DNA of 53,071 nt from Streptomyces muensis (GTDB lineage Bacteria; Actinomycetota; Actinomycetes; Streptomycetales; Streptomycetaceae): assembly GCF_021474425.1 (NCBI RefSeq), contig NZ_JAKEIP010000034.1, positions 1-53,071 of the forward strand, given 5' to 3'. The notes beneath the pieces were generated by a model. That model was not told the origin of the DNA. It was given only the letters and a program-made list of their open reading frames with translations, and did not search any database. Numbering within the stretch: position 1 is the first letter of the stretch; each line of letters opens with the position of its first letter. Below are positions 32,432 to 42,426 of the stretch, piece by piece. The position numbers were made by a program, and so were the translations under genes.

Positions 32432-35400
32432 ATGATGAGCCTCGTGGGACGCGGCGTGCGACACATCCTGACCCTGTCGGCAGGCGTGCTGCTCGGCTTC
32501 ACGGGGATGGCCGAGGACCTCGGCGGCAACGCGCTGGGGCTCGTCCTGCTCGTCGTCTTCGCGGTGGTGACGGGCTTTTGGGCCCCTGAGCTCGCTCTGG
32601 GGTACGCGGTGACCGCCGCGATCCGGGACTCCGACCCGGGGTTGCCGGTGTGGTGGGTGCTTCCGGCGATCGGCGCGTTCGCCGTGCGGCTGCTGGCGGC
32701 CAGCGATCCCGGGTGGCGGCTGCGGCAGCGGTTTCGGTATCACAGCCGTCTGAAGGCCGAGTTGTCCGGTGTGCCCGGCCGACCGGTGGAACCGGTGGGC
32801 CGACTGGTGTCGGCGGTGTCGTGGCTGCTGGTGTGGCTGCCACTGTCGGCGGCCGTGGCCGTGGTCGTCCTCGGCAGTCCGCTGCACCCGGCCCTCATGC
32901 TGGCCGCGGGCGGGCTGGCGACGGCGGCGTGCTGGGCCGGTCGAGCCGCCACGCGGGCGATGAGCCGCTATGACCGGCGCGGGTATCTGACCGTCGACAT
33001 CGGGACCCACCTGGGGCTGCTGCTGGTGGTGACGGCCGATCCCGACGCGCTGCCCCGTGACGCGTCCGACTTCGCCGTCACCACCCTCGCGATGGTGTTG
33101 ACACAGGTGCTGGTCACCACGGTGCTGAGCTGGCCGGCGAGGTGGGCCTGGCCGGTGGCCCGGGGCGTCGGCAGCATCGTCGGCGGGACCTGGCTCGCCT
33201 ATGCCTGCGTGGTGCAGCCCTCGACGCCGGCGGCATGGGCGTCCATCCTGACCTCGCTGGGCGCACTGGGTGAACTGACGGCACGTCAGATACCTGCGGA
33301 CGCCTCACCGCTGTGGTGGACCAGGGTGCTGTCCGCGCAGAACTTCCGCCGGGACAACACGTCCTACGACGCCCATGTCGCACAGGCCTGGCTGAACGAC
33401 GAGGTACGCAGCCCCACCGGTCTCGCGCTGCCCCACACCATGGCCGCACTGGCCGTGGTCTGCCTGACCGGCCGGTACGGCAAATACCGTTGGCCGGAGT
33501 ACGCGCAACGCCGCTGGCCGCCCGCGGACGCGGCGATCTCCGAAGGGAAGGCCTGGCTGGACGCGGCCGACGACCTGGTCGACGCGGCCGAGCCGTACGC
33601 GGCGCCGGACGCCGTCGTCCGGGCACGGGCGGACTGCGCGCTCAGCAGGGGCCAGGTGCTGGAGGCGGAGGCTAACTGGACGGGAGCCGAGGCCGCCTAT
33701 CGCACGGCCGCGTCCGGGTTCACCGAGGCGGGACTGCCCGACTTCGCCGCCCTCGCCAGGCTGTTCCGGGCCCGAGTCCTGGCCGAGCGGCTGGACCGTG
33801 TCGCCGAGGCGGAGACCGAACGCGGTGCCATCGCCGCCGACTCCGCGCTGCTCGCGCCGACGCGTCGATGGGCGGGCGCGAAACTGCCCGAGTTCGAGGA
33901 CCACCCGGAGTACCGGAAACTGGAACGGGCCGCCGACCGGCCGCCGATCATCGACCTCGGTCGACGCACGCCTCCCTGGTCACCCCTGGTGTCCGCGGCG
34001 CCGCCGGTCACCGCACCGGCCGAGGCCGGCGGCATCGCCCCCTCCCTCATGCCTGCCGACGGTCCGGCCCAGCGGCTGGTGGACCGGGGCATGGAGCGCT
34101 GGCGCCGGGGCCGGCACGCCGAGGCCGCCGAGGACCTGCGCACCGCCGCCGAGCTGCTGGAACGCAACTCCCAGCAGTTGATCGCCATGGACGTCCTGAT
34201 GGAGCTGGCCAGGGTGCAGACGGACGTCGACCCGTCGGCCGCCTTCGACACCCTGGAGGTGGCGCTACGGCTGCAGGAACGCTTCCGCGACGAGGTCGTG
34301 GACGAGCGTCTGCGGTTGCGGATCAACGGCTGGTTCGAAGTGCTGCACACCCGGCAGATCGCCCTGCTGGCCACCGCGTCCGGGGCCGGGTGGCCCGAGC
34401 GGCCCGCGGTGGCCGCGTTCGACCTGGCCGAACGGGCCCGGTCGCGTCTGCTCCTCGAGCAGCTCGGGGACACCGCGGATCTGCGTGCGGACGCCCTGCC
34501 GACGGCGTTGGTGCGCCGTGAGCGCGATCAGCTGGCCGAGGTCCGACGGCGGCGCGCGGCCATGGGCACACCGGGCGAACGGGTCCGGGCGCTGGCCGCG
34601 GTGCGCGCGGCCCGCGAACGACTGGCGGAAACCTGGAGGGAGGTGGCCGCCACCGGCGCCGGCGGCGCGGAGTACGCCCAGATGCGGCGCGGCGACCCGT
34701 TGCGGTTCGCGGAGGTGGAACCGCTGCTCGGACAGGCCCTGCTGGCCGAATATCACGTGACGGAGGACGCGGTCGTCGTGCTGCTGGCCCGCGCGGGCGC
34801 GGTCGAGCCGACGATGGTGCGGGTGCCGCTGGCCCGTGCCACGCTGGCCCGCGTCGTGGGTGACGTGTTCAGCGCGGTCCACACCGCCGAGCCCTCCGAC
34901 TGGCAGGTGCTGAGTCCGCTGGTCGAGCCGCTGGTGCGGCACAGCTCGCCGGGGCAGGTGATCTGGATCGTGCCGCACGACGTGCTGCACGGTGTGCCCC
35001 TGCACGCCTTCGAGGCCGACGGCGAGCCGCTCGTCGCACGCAACCCCGTCTGCTACACCTCCGCCGCCGCCGTGATGCGCTACTGCCAGGCGAAACGGCG
35101 CACCTCGGCGAGCGGGTCGGTGGTGCTGGCCGACTCCCGCGCCGAGCAGCCGTTGTCGCACTCGCGCGCCCAGAGCGGCCTGCTGTGCACGTTGCTGGAC
35201 CGCCCCACCCGGCTCGTGGGCCCGGACGCGACCGTCGCCCGGATGACGGCGGCAACGCGCGGCGGCGTGTCGGTGCTCCACCTGGCCTGTCACGGCGAGT
35301 TCGACGCCGAGCGGCCCGCACGATCCCGTGTGCTGCTCGCGGCGGACGGCTCCGACGACGGCCTGCTGACGGCCGAACGCATCCTGGGCATGGAGCTGTC

Positions 35401-35938
35401 GGCGGACCTGGTCACCCTCAGCGCCTGCCGGAGCGGGCTCGCGCATCGCCGACCGGGCGACGAACTGTTCGGTCTGACAAGGGCGTTGATCTACGCGGGC
35501 GCCTCGGCGGTGCTGGTCAGCCTGTGGGCGGTGGACGAGGTGGCCACCGGGCTGCTGATGTACTCCTTCTATCGGGCCAGGCGGGCCGGCGAGGGCAAGG
35601 CCGCGGCGCTGCGCACGGCCCAGCTCGCCGTCCGGGAGGCCACCCTCGCGGAGGTCGTCGGCTACTGCACCCGCGTCGGCGGTGAACACCGGGTGCTCGC
35701 ACGGGAGTTGGCGGACGCCCGGTTCCGCGCCCGGGACTTCGCCGCCGCCGCGGACGCCTACGCGGAGCTGCTGGAATCGTCCGACGGCGACAGCGAGGAC
35801 GACCGGAGGCTACGGTCGGCGCTCGCGAGGGCCACGCTCGCGCGGCAAGGACACGCCGAAGGGCCCGACCACACCAGGAGGATCTATGCGCACCCCTATC
35901 ACTGGGCCGGATTCGTGCTGATCGGAGACTGGCGTTGA
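32432..35938 (+). CDS. Membrane-anchored CHAT-domain (caspase-like) peptidase
   Basis: 1168 residues from ATG 32432 (ATG 32435 also possible). About eight membrane helices occupy residues 1-290. A helical TPR-like region follows (about 380-850, for example RADCALSRGQVLEAEANWTG and VDRGMERWRRGRHAEAAEDL). The C-terminal CHAT domain (about 870-1130) has both catalytic residues: His954 in VLHLACHGEFD and Cys999 in VTLSACRSGLAH, with the later GLTRALIYAGASAVLVSLW motif. CHAT domains are caspase-fold peptidases used in signalling and cell-death-like defence (TPR-CHAT/Craspase, gasdermin systems). Here the peptidase is tethered to the membrane. The next gene overlaps its stop. Confidence 0.9.
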   Translation: MMSLVGRGVRHILTLSAGVLLGFTGMAEDLGGNALGLVLLVVFAVVTGFWAPELALGYAVTAAIRDSDPGLPVWWVLPAIGAFAVRLLAASDPGWRLRQRFRYHSRLKAELSGVPGRPVEPVGRLVSAVSWLLVWLPLSAAVAVVVLGSPLHPALMLAAGGLATAACWAGRAATRAMSRYDRRGYLTVDIGTHLGLLLVVTADPDALPRDASDFAVTTLAMVLTQVLVTTVLSWPARWAWPVARGVGSIVGGTWLAYACVVQPSTPAAWASILTSLGALGELTARQIPADASPLWWTRVLSAQNFRRDNTSYDAHVAQAWLNDEVRSPTGLALPHTMAALAVVCLTGRYGKYRWPEYAQRRWPPADAAISEGKAWLDAADDLVDAAEPYAAPDAVVRARADCALSRGQVLEAEANWTGAEAAYRTAASGFTEAGLPDFAALARLFRARVLAERLDRVAEAETERGAIAADSALLAPTRRWAGAKLPEFEDHPEYRKLERAADRPPIIDLGRRTPPWSPLVSAAPPVTAPAEAGGIAPSLMPADGPAQRLVDRGMERWRRGRHAEAAEDLRTAAELLERNSQQLIAMDVLMELARVQTDVDPSAAFDTLEVALRLQERFRDEVVDERLRLRINGWFEVLHTRQIALLATASGAGWPERPAVAAFDLAERARSRLLLEQLGDTADLRADALPTALVRRERDQLAEVRRRRAAMGTPGERVRALAAVRAARERLAETWREVAATGAGGAEYAQMRRGDPLRFAEVEPLLGQALLAEYHVTEDAVVVLLARAGAVEPTMVRVPLARATLARVVGDVFSAVHTAEPSDWQVLSPLVEPLVRHSSPGQVIWIVPHDVLHGVPLHAFEADGEPLVARNPVCYTSAAAVMRYCQAKRRTSASGSVVLADSRAEQPLSHSRAQSGLLCTLLDRPTRLVGPDATVARMTAATRGGVSVLHLACHGEFDAERPARSRVLLAADGSDDGLLTAERILGMELSADLVTLSACRSGLAHRRPGDELFGLTRALIYAGASAVLVSLWAVDEVATGLLMYSFYRARRAGEGKAAALRTAQLAVREATLAEVVGYCTRVGGEHRVLARELADARFRARDFAAAADAYAELLESSDGDSEDDRRLRSALARATLARQGHAEGPDHTRRIYAHPYHWAGFVLIGDWR

Positions 35939-36504
35939 GGCCCACGGATCCGGTCGCCAAGCATGCCGACCATGACATCGCCGTCCTGCCCGCCGAGCTG
36001 ACCCCGGCCGAGGCCAGGGCACTGCTGACGGGCGTCGCAGTGGTCGTCGCCGACGACGGCGGCGTGCTCGGCACCGTGACGGCCGCCGAACTGTCCGGCG
36101 TCGGCGCCGGCACCCTGGCCGACTGGCGCGAGCTGCCCCCGGCGATCGAGGTGGACGCCGACCTCGCCCTAGTGGAACTCGCCAACTCCCCTGCCGTCAC
36201 CCTCCTGTTGCTGGGTGTCCCGCGCTTGGTGCTCATACGTGACGGCAAGCCGGTCGCCGTACTGGCGGTGTCGCGCGTGGCGGAGTACCTCGCCTCGGGC
36301 GAGCATCCGCTGCCCGGCAACGAGATGGGCCCGATGGGTGCCTCCGCCGACGGCGCGCTGCCCGGCCGGATCCGGCTCGCCGCGGCACACGTGGCCTGCG
36401 CGGAGTGCGGCCACCGCAACGCGCTCGAGTACTGGAACCCGCGCAGACCACCACGGTGCGCCAATCCCGATCGTCCTCCGCACGACCTCACGCTGGAGGG
36501 CTGA
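35935..36504 (+). CDS. CBS-like domain protein with C-terminal zinc ribbon
   Basis: 189 residues beginning at TTG 35935, which overlaps the CHAT stop (TTGA); the only in-frame ATGs are too far inside. Two beta-alpha-beta units resemble a CBS pair: VVVADDGGVLGTVTAAEL and RLVLIRDGKPVAVLAVSRVAEYL. The C-terminus has CAECGHRN ... PPRCANPDRPPH, a partial zinc ribbon with three cysteines and a possible His fourth ligand. CBS pairs bind adenosine nucleotides, so this could be the ligand sensor of the CHAT locus (inference). The third gene starts two bases after its stop. Confidence 0.75.
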   Translation: MRPTDPVAKHADHDIAVLPAELTPAEARALLTGVAVVVADDGGVLGTVTAAELSGVGAGTLADWRELPPAIEVDADLALVELANSPAVTLLLLGVPRLVLIRDGKPVAVLAVSRVAEYLASGEHPLPGNEMGPMGASADGALPGRIRLAAAHVACAECGHRNALEYWNPRRPPRCANPDRPPHDLTLEG

Positions 36505-36506
36505 CC

Positions 36507-37469
36507 GTGCTCGGCGCCGTCGTCGGGGAGACCAGCGGCCTGTTCGACCGCCGGTTCCTGCTCAACGCTCTTCTGCCGGTCCTCATCACCCTGAGCCTCC
36601 TCGCCGCGGTGGTCATCGGCACGCTCACCGACCCGGGCAGGATGCTGCGCGAGTGGAACGGCCTGGACGCCACCGTGCGGGTGCTCGCGGGCACCGGAAT
36701 GGTGATCGTCGCCGTGGTGATCGCGGCTGTGGTGTCCGGACGCGCGCAGTCGCTCGTCCGCTGTTACGAGGGACTGTGGCCGGGACGGCTCGGCCGTGCC
36801 GTGACGCTGCCCGGCCGCCGCTGGCACCGGCGACGCGCCCGGCGTCTCGGCTTCGACCGAGCGGCCGCCGACTATCCGCCCGACGCGCGGGACATCATGC
36901 CCACCCGTCTGGGCAACATCCTGCGCGCCTGCGAGAGCTACCCCTACGAGCGCTACGGCCTGGACGCCGTGCTCACCTGGCCACGGCTGTTCCCGCTCCT
37001 CCCGGACGGGCTCACCGCGACGCTCACCGCGGCCCGCGCGGAGATCGAGTTCCATCTGACGATCTCCGCCCTGGCGGCGTTCTTCGCGGCCGGCGCGGGC
37101 GGGTGGCTGGTCGCGGTCGACGCCCCGGCGTGGCTGTTCCTCACCTGCTACTGGGCCGGCGCCGCCACGGCCTGGCTCACCTATCGCGGCGCGCTGGCAC
37201 CGGCCCGCTCGTACGGCGAACAGGTGCGGGTCGCCTTCGACCTGTACCGGCGGGAACTGCTGACCCACTTGGGCGTCGAGGGCGCGGAACGCGAGCAGTG
37301 GGCGCGGCTGAACCAGTTCTGGTACCGCAACGTCCCGCTGGACGCACCGCTCCTGCCGGAACCCGACGACGACGGGCCGGAGGAGCCGTCGGGGCCGGCC
37401 GTATCGCTGCAGCTGCTCACCTGGACGCTGATCGTCTCGAGCGGCCTCTTGGCGGTGTGGCTGCGCTGA
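36507..37469 (+). CDS. Integral membrane protein of the CHAT locus
   Basis: GTG 36507 with GGAGGG seven bases upstream gives 320 residues; it begins two bases after the upstream stop. About five hydrophobic segments: two near the N-terminus (FLLNALLPVLITLSLLAAVV, VLAGTGMVIVAVVIAAVV), two in the middle (ISALAAFFAAGAGGWLVAV, WLFLTCYWAGAATAWL) and one at the C-terminus (LLTWTLIVSSGLLAVWL). A basic cytoplasmic loop (PGRRWHRRRARRLGF) follows the second. No family recognised. Tight spacing says it works with the CHAT peptidase. Confidence 0.78.
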   Translation: MLGAVVGETSGLFDRRFLLNALLPVLITLSLLAAVVIGTLTDPGRMLREWNGLDATVRVLAGTGMVIVAVVIAAVVSGRAQSLVRCYEGLWPGRLGRAVTLPGRRWHRRRARRLGFDRAAADYPPDARDIMPTRLGNILRACESYPYERYGLDAVLTWPRLFPLLPDGLTATLTAARAEIEFHLTISALAAFFAAGAGGWLVAVDAPAWLFLTCYWAGAATAWLTYRGALAPARSYGEQVRVAFDLYRRELLTHLGVEGAEREQWARLNQFWYRNVPLDAPLLPEPDDDGPEEPSGPAVSLQLLTWTLIVSSGLLAVWLR

Positions 37470-37505
37470 GCCGCCCGCACCGCGGGTCGAGGACCTGGCC
37501 GTCGA

Positions 37506-38018
37506 TCACCCGGCGGGTTCGATACGCAGGACAGCGGCGGCGGCACGGACGTCGACGACCTCCAGGCTCATGGCGTCGTTGATGGTCGCGGTCGTCCCCT
37601 CGTCGCAGCTCAGCCCGACGCCTCCGCCGCCCGCCGAGGACACGCCGCCGCCACCGGAACAGCCCGCGACGCTGTACCCCGACCCCGTCAGCGGCGCGAC
37701 CATCTCGACCCCGCGTCCGGTGATCGCCGTCACCTCGATCGGCCCGAGGCCGTACCTCTCCGGCACGGTCACCACGTCCCCCACCGCGACCTCGATCTCG
37801 CACGTACCGTCGGCACACGGCCCGGTCGGCGAGGGCGACGCCGTGGGTGACGGAGTGGGGTCGGGCGCCGGTGGCCGGGAGCCGGACGCGCCGGGCCGGG
37901 CCTCGGCGGGAGACCTGTCCGGGGAATCCGAGGAACACGACGAGAGAGCGGCGACCACGGCGGCGACAGCAACGGCGACGACGACGACCGATGACGTTCT
38001 ACGCATCATGGCCGCCAT
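37506..38018 (-). CDS. Putative lipoprotein
   Basis: ATG 38018 gives 170 residues; another ATG lies three codons downstream. A positively charged start (MMRRTSS) leads into a hydrophobic stretch and the lipobox-like LSSC, then a Ser/Pro/Thr-rich linker (PDPTPSPTASPSPTGP) as in many Streptomyces lipoproteins. The C-terminal domain has four cysteines that could form two disulfides (PCADGTCEIEV; AGCSGGGG ... LSCDEG). No family recognised. It would be anchored outside the membrane. Convergent with the CHAT locus. Confidence 0.75.
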   Translation of the reverse strand: MAAMMRRTSSVVVVAVAVAAVVAALSSCSSDSPDRSPAEARPGASGSRPPAPDPTPSPTASPSPTGPCADGTCEIEVAVGDVVTVPERYGLGPIEVTAITGRGVEMVAPLTGSGYSVAGCSGGGGVSSAGGGGVGLSCDEGTTATINDAMSLEVVDVRAAAAVLRIEPAG

Positions 38019-38056
38019 GAAACCCCACCCCGACCGGGACCCGTCCCGGCCCGGCC

Positions 38057-41046
38057 TCACGCCCCCCGCTGCCGCAGCGCCGACCCCGACCGGCCCTTCA
38101 CGACCTCCAGCTGCGCGTGGATCCGCCGCCGCAGATCGGCGACATGGCTGACGATGCCGACGCTGCGGTCGCGTTCGCGCAGTGAGTCGAGGACGTCGAG
38201 GACCTCGTCGAGGGTCTGGTCGTCGAGGCTGCCGAAGCCCTCGTCGATGAAGAGGGTGTCCAGGCGGACCCCGCCGGCCTCGTCGGTGACGACGTCCGCG
38301 AGGCCGAGGGCGAGGGCCAGCGAGGCGAAGAACGTCTCGCCGCCCGACAGCGTCGCCGTGTCCCGCTCGCGCCCGGTCCAGGCGTCGACGACGTGCAGCC
38401 CGAGCCCGCTGCGGCCACGGCCGGCCCGGTCGTCGGAGTGGACGAGGGTGTAACGGCCGGACGACATGCGCTGCAGGCGTACGGTCGCGGCGGCGGCGAC
38501 CTGTTCGAGACGCGCCGCCAGCACATACGACTCCAGGCGCATCTTGCGTTCGTTGTCCGCCGAGGTGCCAGCGGTGAGGCCGGCGAGGCGGGCCACTCGG
38601 TCGTACTCCTCGCGCAGCGGGGCGAGTTGGCGTACGGCGGCGGCCGCCCGTGCGGACAGCCGGTCGAGTTCGGTGCAGCGCCGGGCGGCCGCGTCACGCG
38701 CGGAGGCGGCGTCGCGGGCCCGCTGGGCCGCCGCGGCAGCGACCCGCTCGGCGGTCGCCACGTCGGCGGGCGCCTGCTCGGCGGCGGCCGCGGTGTCGGC
38801 TTCGGCGAGGACCGACCGTACGGCGGCCTCCTCCGACTGCCAGGCGTCCAGCCGCCGTTGGAGTTCGCGGTGCCCGGCGTCGTCGAGGAGCGCGGCGGCC
38901 GCGGCCTGCGGGGTGTCGAACCCGGCGCGGAAGGCGGCGTCCGCGAGGCGGGCGTCGGCGTCCTTGAGCCGCTGGGCGGCGTCGTCGGCGGTGCGCGCGG
39001 TGTCGGCGGCGTCGGTGAGGAGCTGGGCCTGCCGCTGGAGTTGGGCGGCCCGTGCGGCCACGCTGTCGGCGGCGCCCCGGGCCTCGGCCAACTCCGCCTC
39101 CACAGTGGCCCTTTCCCGGTCGAGGCGCTCGCGGTGCCCGACCCGGGAGGCCACCCTGACCGCCGCCTGCTGCCGGTCGGCGGTCCGCCGCTCGTACTCC
39201 GCCTCGGCCCGGCGCAGCTCCTCGTGAGCCGGGTGCAGGGCGGACGCGTCCCGGCGCGCCTGCGCGTAGAGGCGCTCCAACTCGTCGCTGTGCGCGGCCA
39301 GTTGCCCGGTCGGTGTGTCTCCGGCCTCGGCGGTGGCGGCGGCGAGCGCCTCGCGTACGACGCCCAGGTGACGTTCCTTCTCGGTGTGCCGCTCCTCCGC
39401 CTGCTGGTAGGCGGTCAGCGCGTGTTCCTCCGCTTCCCGGTCCACGTGTCCGGCGTCCTTGCGGGCGGGGCGGGGTGGTCGGTGGCGCCGCAGACCGCGC
39501 AGGGTGCGCCGTCCTCCAGTTGGGCGGCCAGTTCGGCGGCGATGCCGTTGAGCCGCCGCTCCTTGACGTCGAGCCAGTGCGCCTTGGCCGCCAGGGCCTC
39601 TTCCTGGGCGAGCCGGGCCTGTTCGGCCGCCGCGTCCGTGTCGCCGGCCAGCTGGTCGCGCAGTCGTGCGGCGCCGAGTCTCCGCTGGGCGGGCTCGCGC
39701 TGTACGGCGAGCTGCTCGGCGCGGGTCGCGGCCTGCTGGGCGGTGTCGATACGGCTCTGGAGCGCGGCACGGCTCTCCTCCCACCCGGCGAGCCAGTCCT
39801 CGGCGTCCTGGAGCAGGCCCTCGTCGGCCCGTTCCTGCCGGTCCAGCTCGGCGCGCTCGCCGACGAGGTCGGCCAGCCGCTGCTCGGCGCGGCGGGCGGA
39901 CTCCAGTCCGCCCAGTTCCTCGGCGGCCCGGCGCGCGGCGGCGGCGAGTCCGGCGGCCCCGGCTTCGGCGAAGGTCTCCGGCAGCAGTCCACGCGCGCGT
40001 GCCTCGGCGCCGGCCGCACGCCTGTGCTCCTTCTCGGTGGCCTCGCGCAGCTCCAGCGCGGGTGCCACGGCCTCCGCCTTGCGGGCTCGCTCCATCCTGA
40101 CCTGCGCGTGCCGATAGCCGTCCGCGCGCTCGTCGAGCACCCGGGCCCGTTCCCGCGCGTCGGCGAACCGCCGCTGGAGCCGGGCCGTTTCGCGTACGTC
40201 GTCCAGGGCACGGTCGGCGGCGGCCTGCGCCGATTCGGCGGCGAGGAGGCGGCAGTGGGCGACGGTGGCCTGTTCGCGGGCGGTGCTGCGGGCGACGGCC
40301 GCGGCGCCGAGGACGGTGTCGGCCAGGCCCGGCTCGCCCGGTGCGAGGTCGGGCAGCGCCATGGCGTCGCCCGCCGCCTGCTGCATCCGGTGCGCGTCGG
40401 CGAGCAGCGCGGCGTCGCCGTCGCGCACCTGGGCCTCGGTGGCGCGGCGGCGCTCGGCGAGGCGTTTTTCGACCTCGGCGAAGCGGTGGGTGTCGAAGAG
40501 GCGGCCCAGCAGTCTGCCGCGGGCCTCGGCGTCGGCGCGCAGGAAGCGGGCGAAGTCGCCCTGGGGCAGCAGCACGACCTGGCAGAACTGCTCGCGGCTC
40601 ATGCCGAGGAGCTGGGTGATCTCCTCGCCGATCTCCTGGTGCGAGCGGCTGAGGTCCTTCCACGTCCGGGCCTGCGGGTCGTACTCGCGCAGCCAGCTCT
40701 GCGCCTTGTCGAGCGTCGTGCCCGTACCGCGCTTCTTCGGGCGCTCCCAGGGCGGCTGCCGGGTGATCTCCAACCGGCGTCCGGCGACGGTGAGTTCGAG
40801 GCGGACCTCGGTGCGGGTGCCGGCCGCCGCGTGGTCGCTGCGCAGGTTCATGCCCTGGCCGCTCTGGCGGGCGCCCGGCACCGAGCCGTAGAGCCCGTAG
40901 CAGACGGCGTCCAGGACGGAGGTCTTGCCGGCGCCGGTGGGTCCGTGCAGCAGGAACAGGCCGGCCAGGGACAGCGCGTCGAAGTCGACGCTCTGAGAGC
41001 CGCCGAAGGGCCCGAAGGCCGTCACGTCGAGACGGTGGAGCCTCAT
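38057..41046 (-). pseudogene. sbcC: SbcC exonuclease subunit, frameshifted after the zinc hook
   Basis: SMC-like ATPase subunit of the SbcCD nuclease that opens hairpins and processes double-strand ends. The first part (41046-39415, 543 residues) has Walker A GPTGAGKTS, long coiled coil and the zinc hook CAVCGATDHPAP, then runs into a stop. The second part, in another frame from about 39470 to 38057, has the return coil, signature LSGGETFFASLALALG and Walker B LDTLFIDEGFGSLDD. One missing base in the C/G run at about 39462-39476 accounts for the shift: the expected join is HPAPARKDAGHVDRE. It may be a sequencing error in this draft contig or a real inactivating mutation. ATG 41046 overlaps the sbcD stop. 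Confidence 0.85.
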
Positions 41047-42206
41047 CGCGCCACCTCCCGAACGGCCTCGTCGGCCCGCACCGCGTCGAAGGCGTCCCGC
41101 AGGACGCCCTGTTCGTGCTCGTCGGGTCCGGCGCCGCGCACATGCGCCACGAAGTCCTCCGCGATCTCCTGGTCGCTTCTGCCCGCGAGCCGCCGCGCAT
41201 AGGACACGTCGGGGTCGTCGGGCGCCCGCTCGGGGTCGAAGACGAGGCTGAGGGTGTGCGGGAAGCGTTCGGCGAGGCGGGCCATCGGGTCGGCCGGGCG
41301 CACCGTGTCCGTGAGCGTGGCCTCGACCCATGCCTCCTCGTGCCGGGCGAGCCCGGGGTCGGCGAGCAGTTCCTCCAGCGTCCCCCGGATCCGGGCCAGC
41401 GCGCGCGGCACCGGACAGTCGACGCGTTCGGCGGTGACCGCGCCGTCGGCGTCCAGGTCGACGAGCCACATGCTCTTGCGGTGGTCGGCCTCCGAGAAGG
41501 AGTACGGCAGGGGCGAGCCGGAGTAGCGGACGCGTTCGGTGATGGTCTGGCAGCCGTGCAGATGGCCCAGTGCCGCGTAGTCGACGCCGTCGAAGACCCC
41601 GGCGGGCACCGCTGCCACCCCGCCGACGGTGATGTCCCGCTCGCTGTCGCTGGCCTCGCCTCCGGTGACGAAGGCGTGCGCGAGGACGACGGACCGCGTG
41701 CCAGGCGGGCGTGCGGCGAGGTCGGCGCGCACGCGGTCCATGGCGGCGGCGAGCACGGCCTCGTGTCCGGGCCTGTCGACCCCGAACTCGTCCTTGACCA
41801 GGGCGGGTTCCAGATACGGCAGCCCGTAGAAGGCCACGTCACCGAAGTCGTCCGGCAGCACGACCGGCGTACCGCACGCCGCCGCCTCGGTCCGCAGATG
41901 GATGCCCGCGCGACCGATCAGCCCGGCTCCGACACCGAGCCGGCGCGCCGAGTCGTGGTTCCCGGAGATCATCACCGTGGGCACACCGAGGTCGGCGAGC
42001 CGGTGCAGCGCGTCGTCGAACAGCTCGACCGCGGCGAGCGGCGGCACCGCCCGGTCGTACACGTCCCCCGACACGACCACCGCGTCCACGCCGCGCTCCC
42101 GCACGGTCGTGACCAGGTGGCCGATGAACCCGGTCTGGGCGCCGAGCATGTTCACCCGGTGGAAGGCCCGGCCCAGATGCCAGTCGGACGTGTGCAGAAT
42201 TCTCAA
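41043..42206 (-). CDS. sbcD: SbcD exonuclease subunit
   Basis: 387-residue metallophosphoesterase partner of SbcC (Mre11 homolog). Metal-binding motifs are intact: LHTSDWHLGR, VVSGDVYDRA, ISGNHDSA, LAHAFVTGG and LGHLHGCQ. The start at ATG 42206 begins directly with MRILHTSDWHLG. Its TGA overlaps the sbcC ATG (ATGA), the usual sbcDC coupling. The 253 bases upstream hold no gene; they contain a CATCTG/CAGATG inverted repeat at about 42345-42368. Confidence 0.96.
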   Translation of the reverse strand: MRILHTSDWHLGRAFHRVNMLGAQTGFIGHLVTTVRERGVDAVVVSGDVYDRAVPPLAAVELFDDALHRLADLGVPTVMISGNHDSARRLGVGAGLIGRAGIHLRTEAAACGTPVVLPDDFGDVAFYGLPYLEPALVKDEFGVDRPGHEAVLAAAMDRVRADLAARPPGTRSVVLAHAFVTGGEASDSERDITVGGVAAVPAGVFDGVDYAALGHLHGCQTITERVRYSGSPLPYSFSEADHRKSMWLVDLDADGAVTAERVDCPVPRALARIRGTLEELLADPGLARHEEAWVEATLTDTVRPADPMARLAERFPHTLSLVFDPERAPDDPDVSYARRLAGRSDQEIAEDFVAHVRGAGPDEHEQGVLRDAFDAVRADEAVREVAR

Positions 42207-42426
42207 GACGCCGCTCCGACCCGCACGCTTCCCCCTACTTCACCCCTGGACCCGGCACCGAACCGGCACGGTCCTCGCTTTCCGCACCGACCACGCTAAC
42301 GCCTGTCGGCACCTGGACCATCACAGGCTTCGGACCGTCATAGGCATCTGTTGTCAGATATCGGCAGATGTCCGGGTACCGGAGTCGAGCGACCGGCACA
42401 GCGCCGACACTCGGCCGGGTCCCCGA

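Noticed and set aside
42351..42360. Another TTGTCAG sequence that could be a damage promoter
   Set aside because: It continues ATATC instead of TG, has no -10 at the right distance and no gene start follows.
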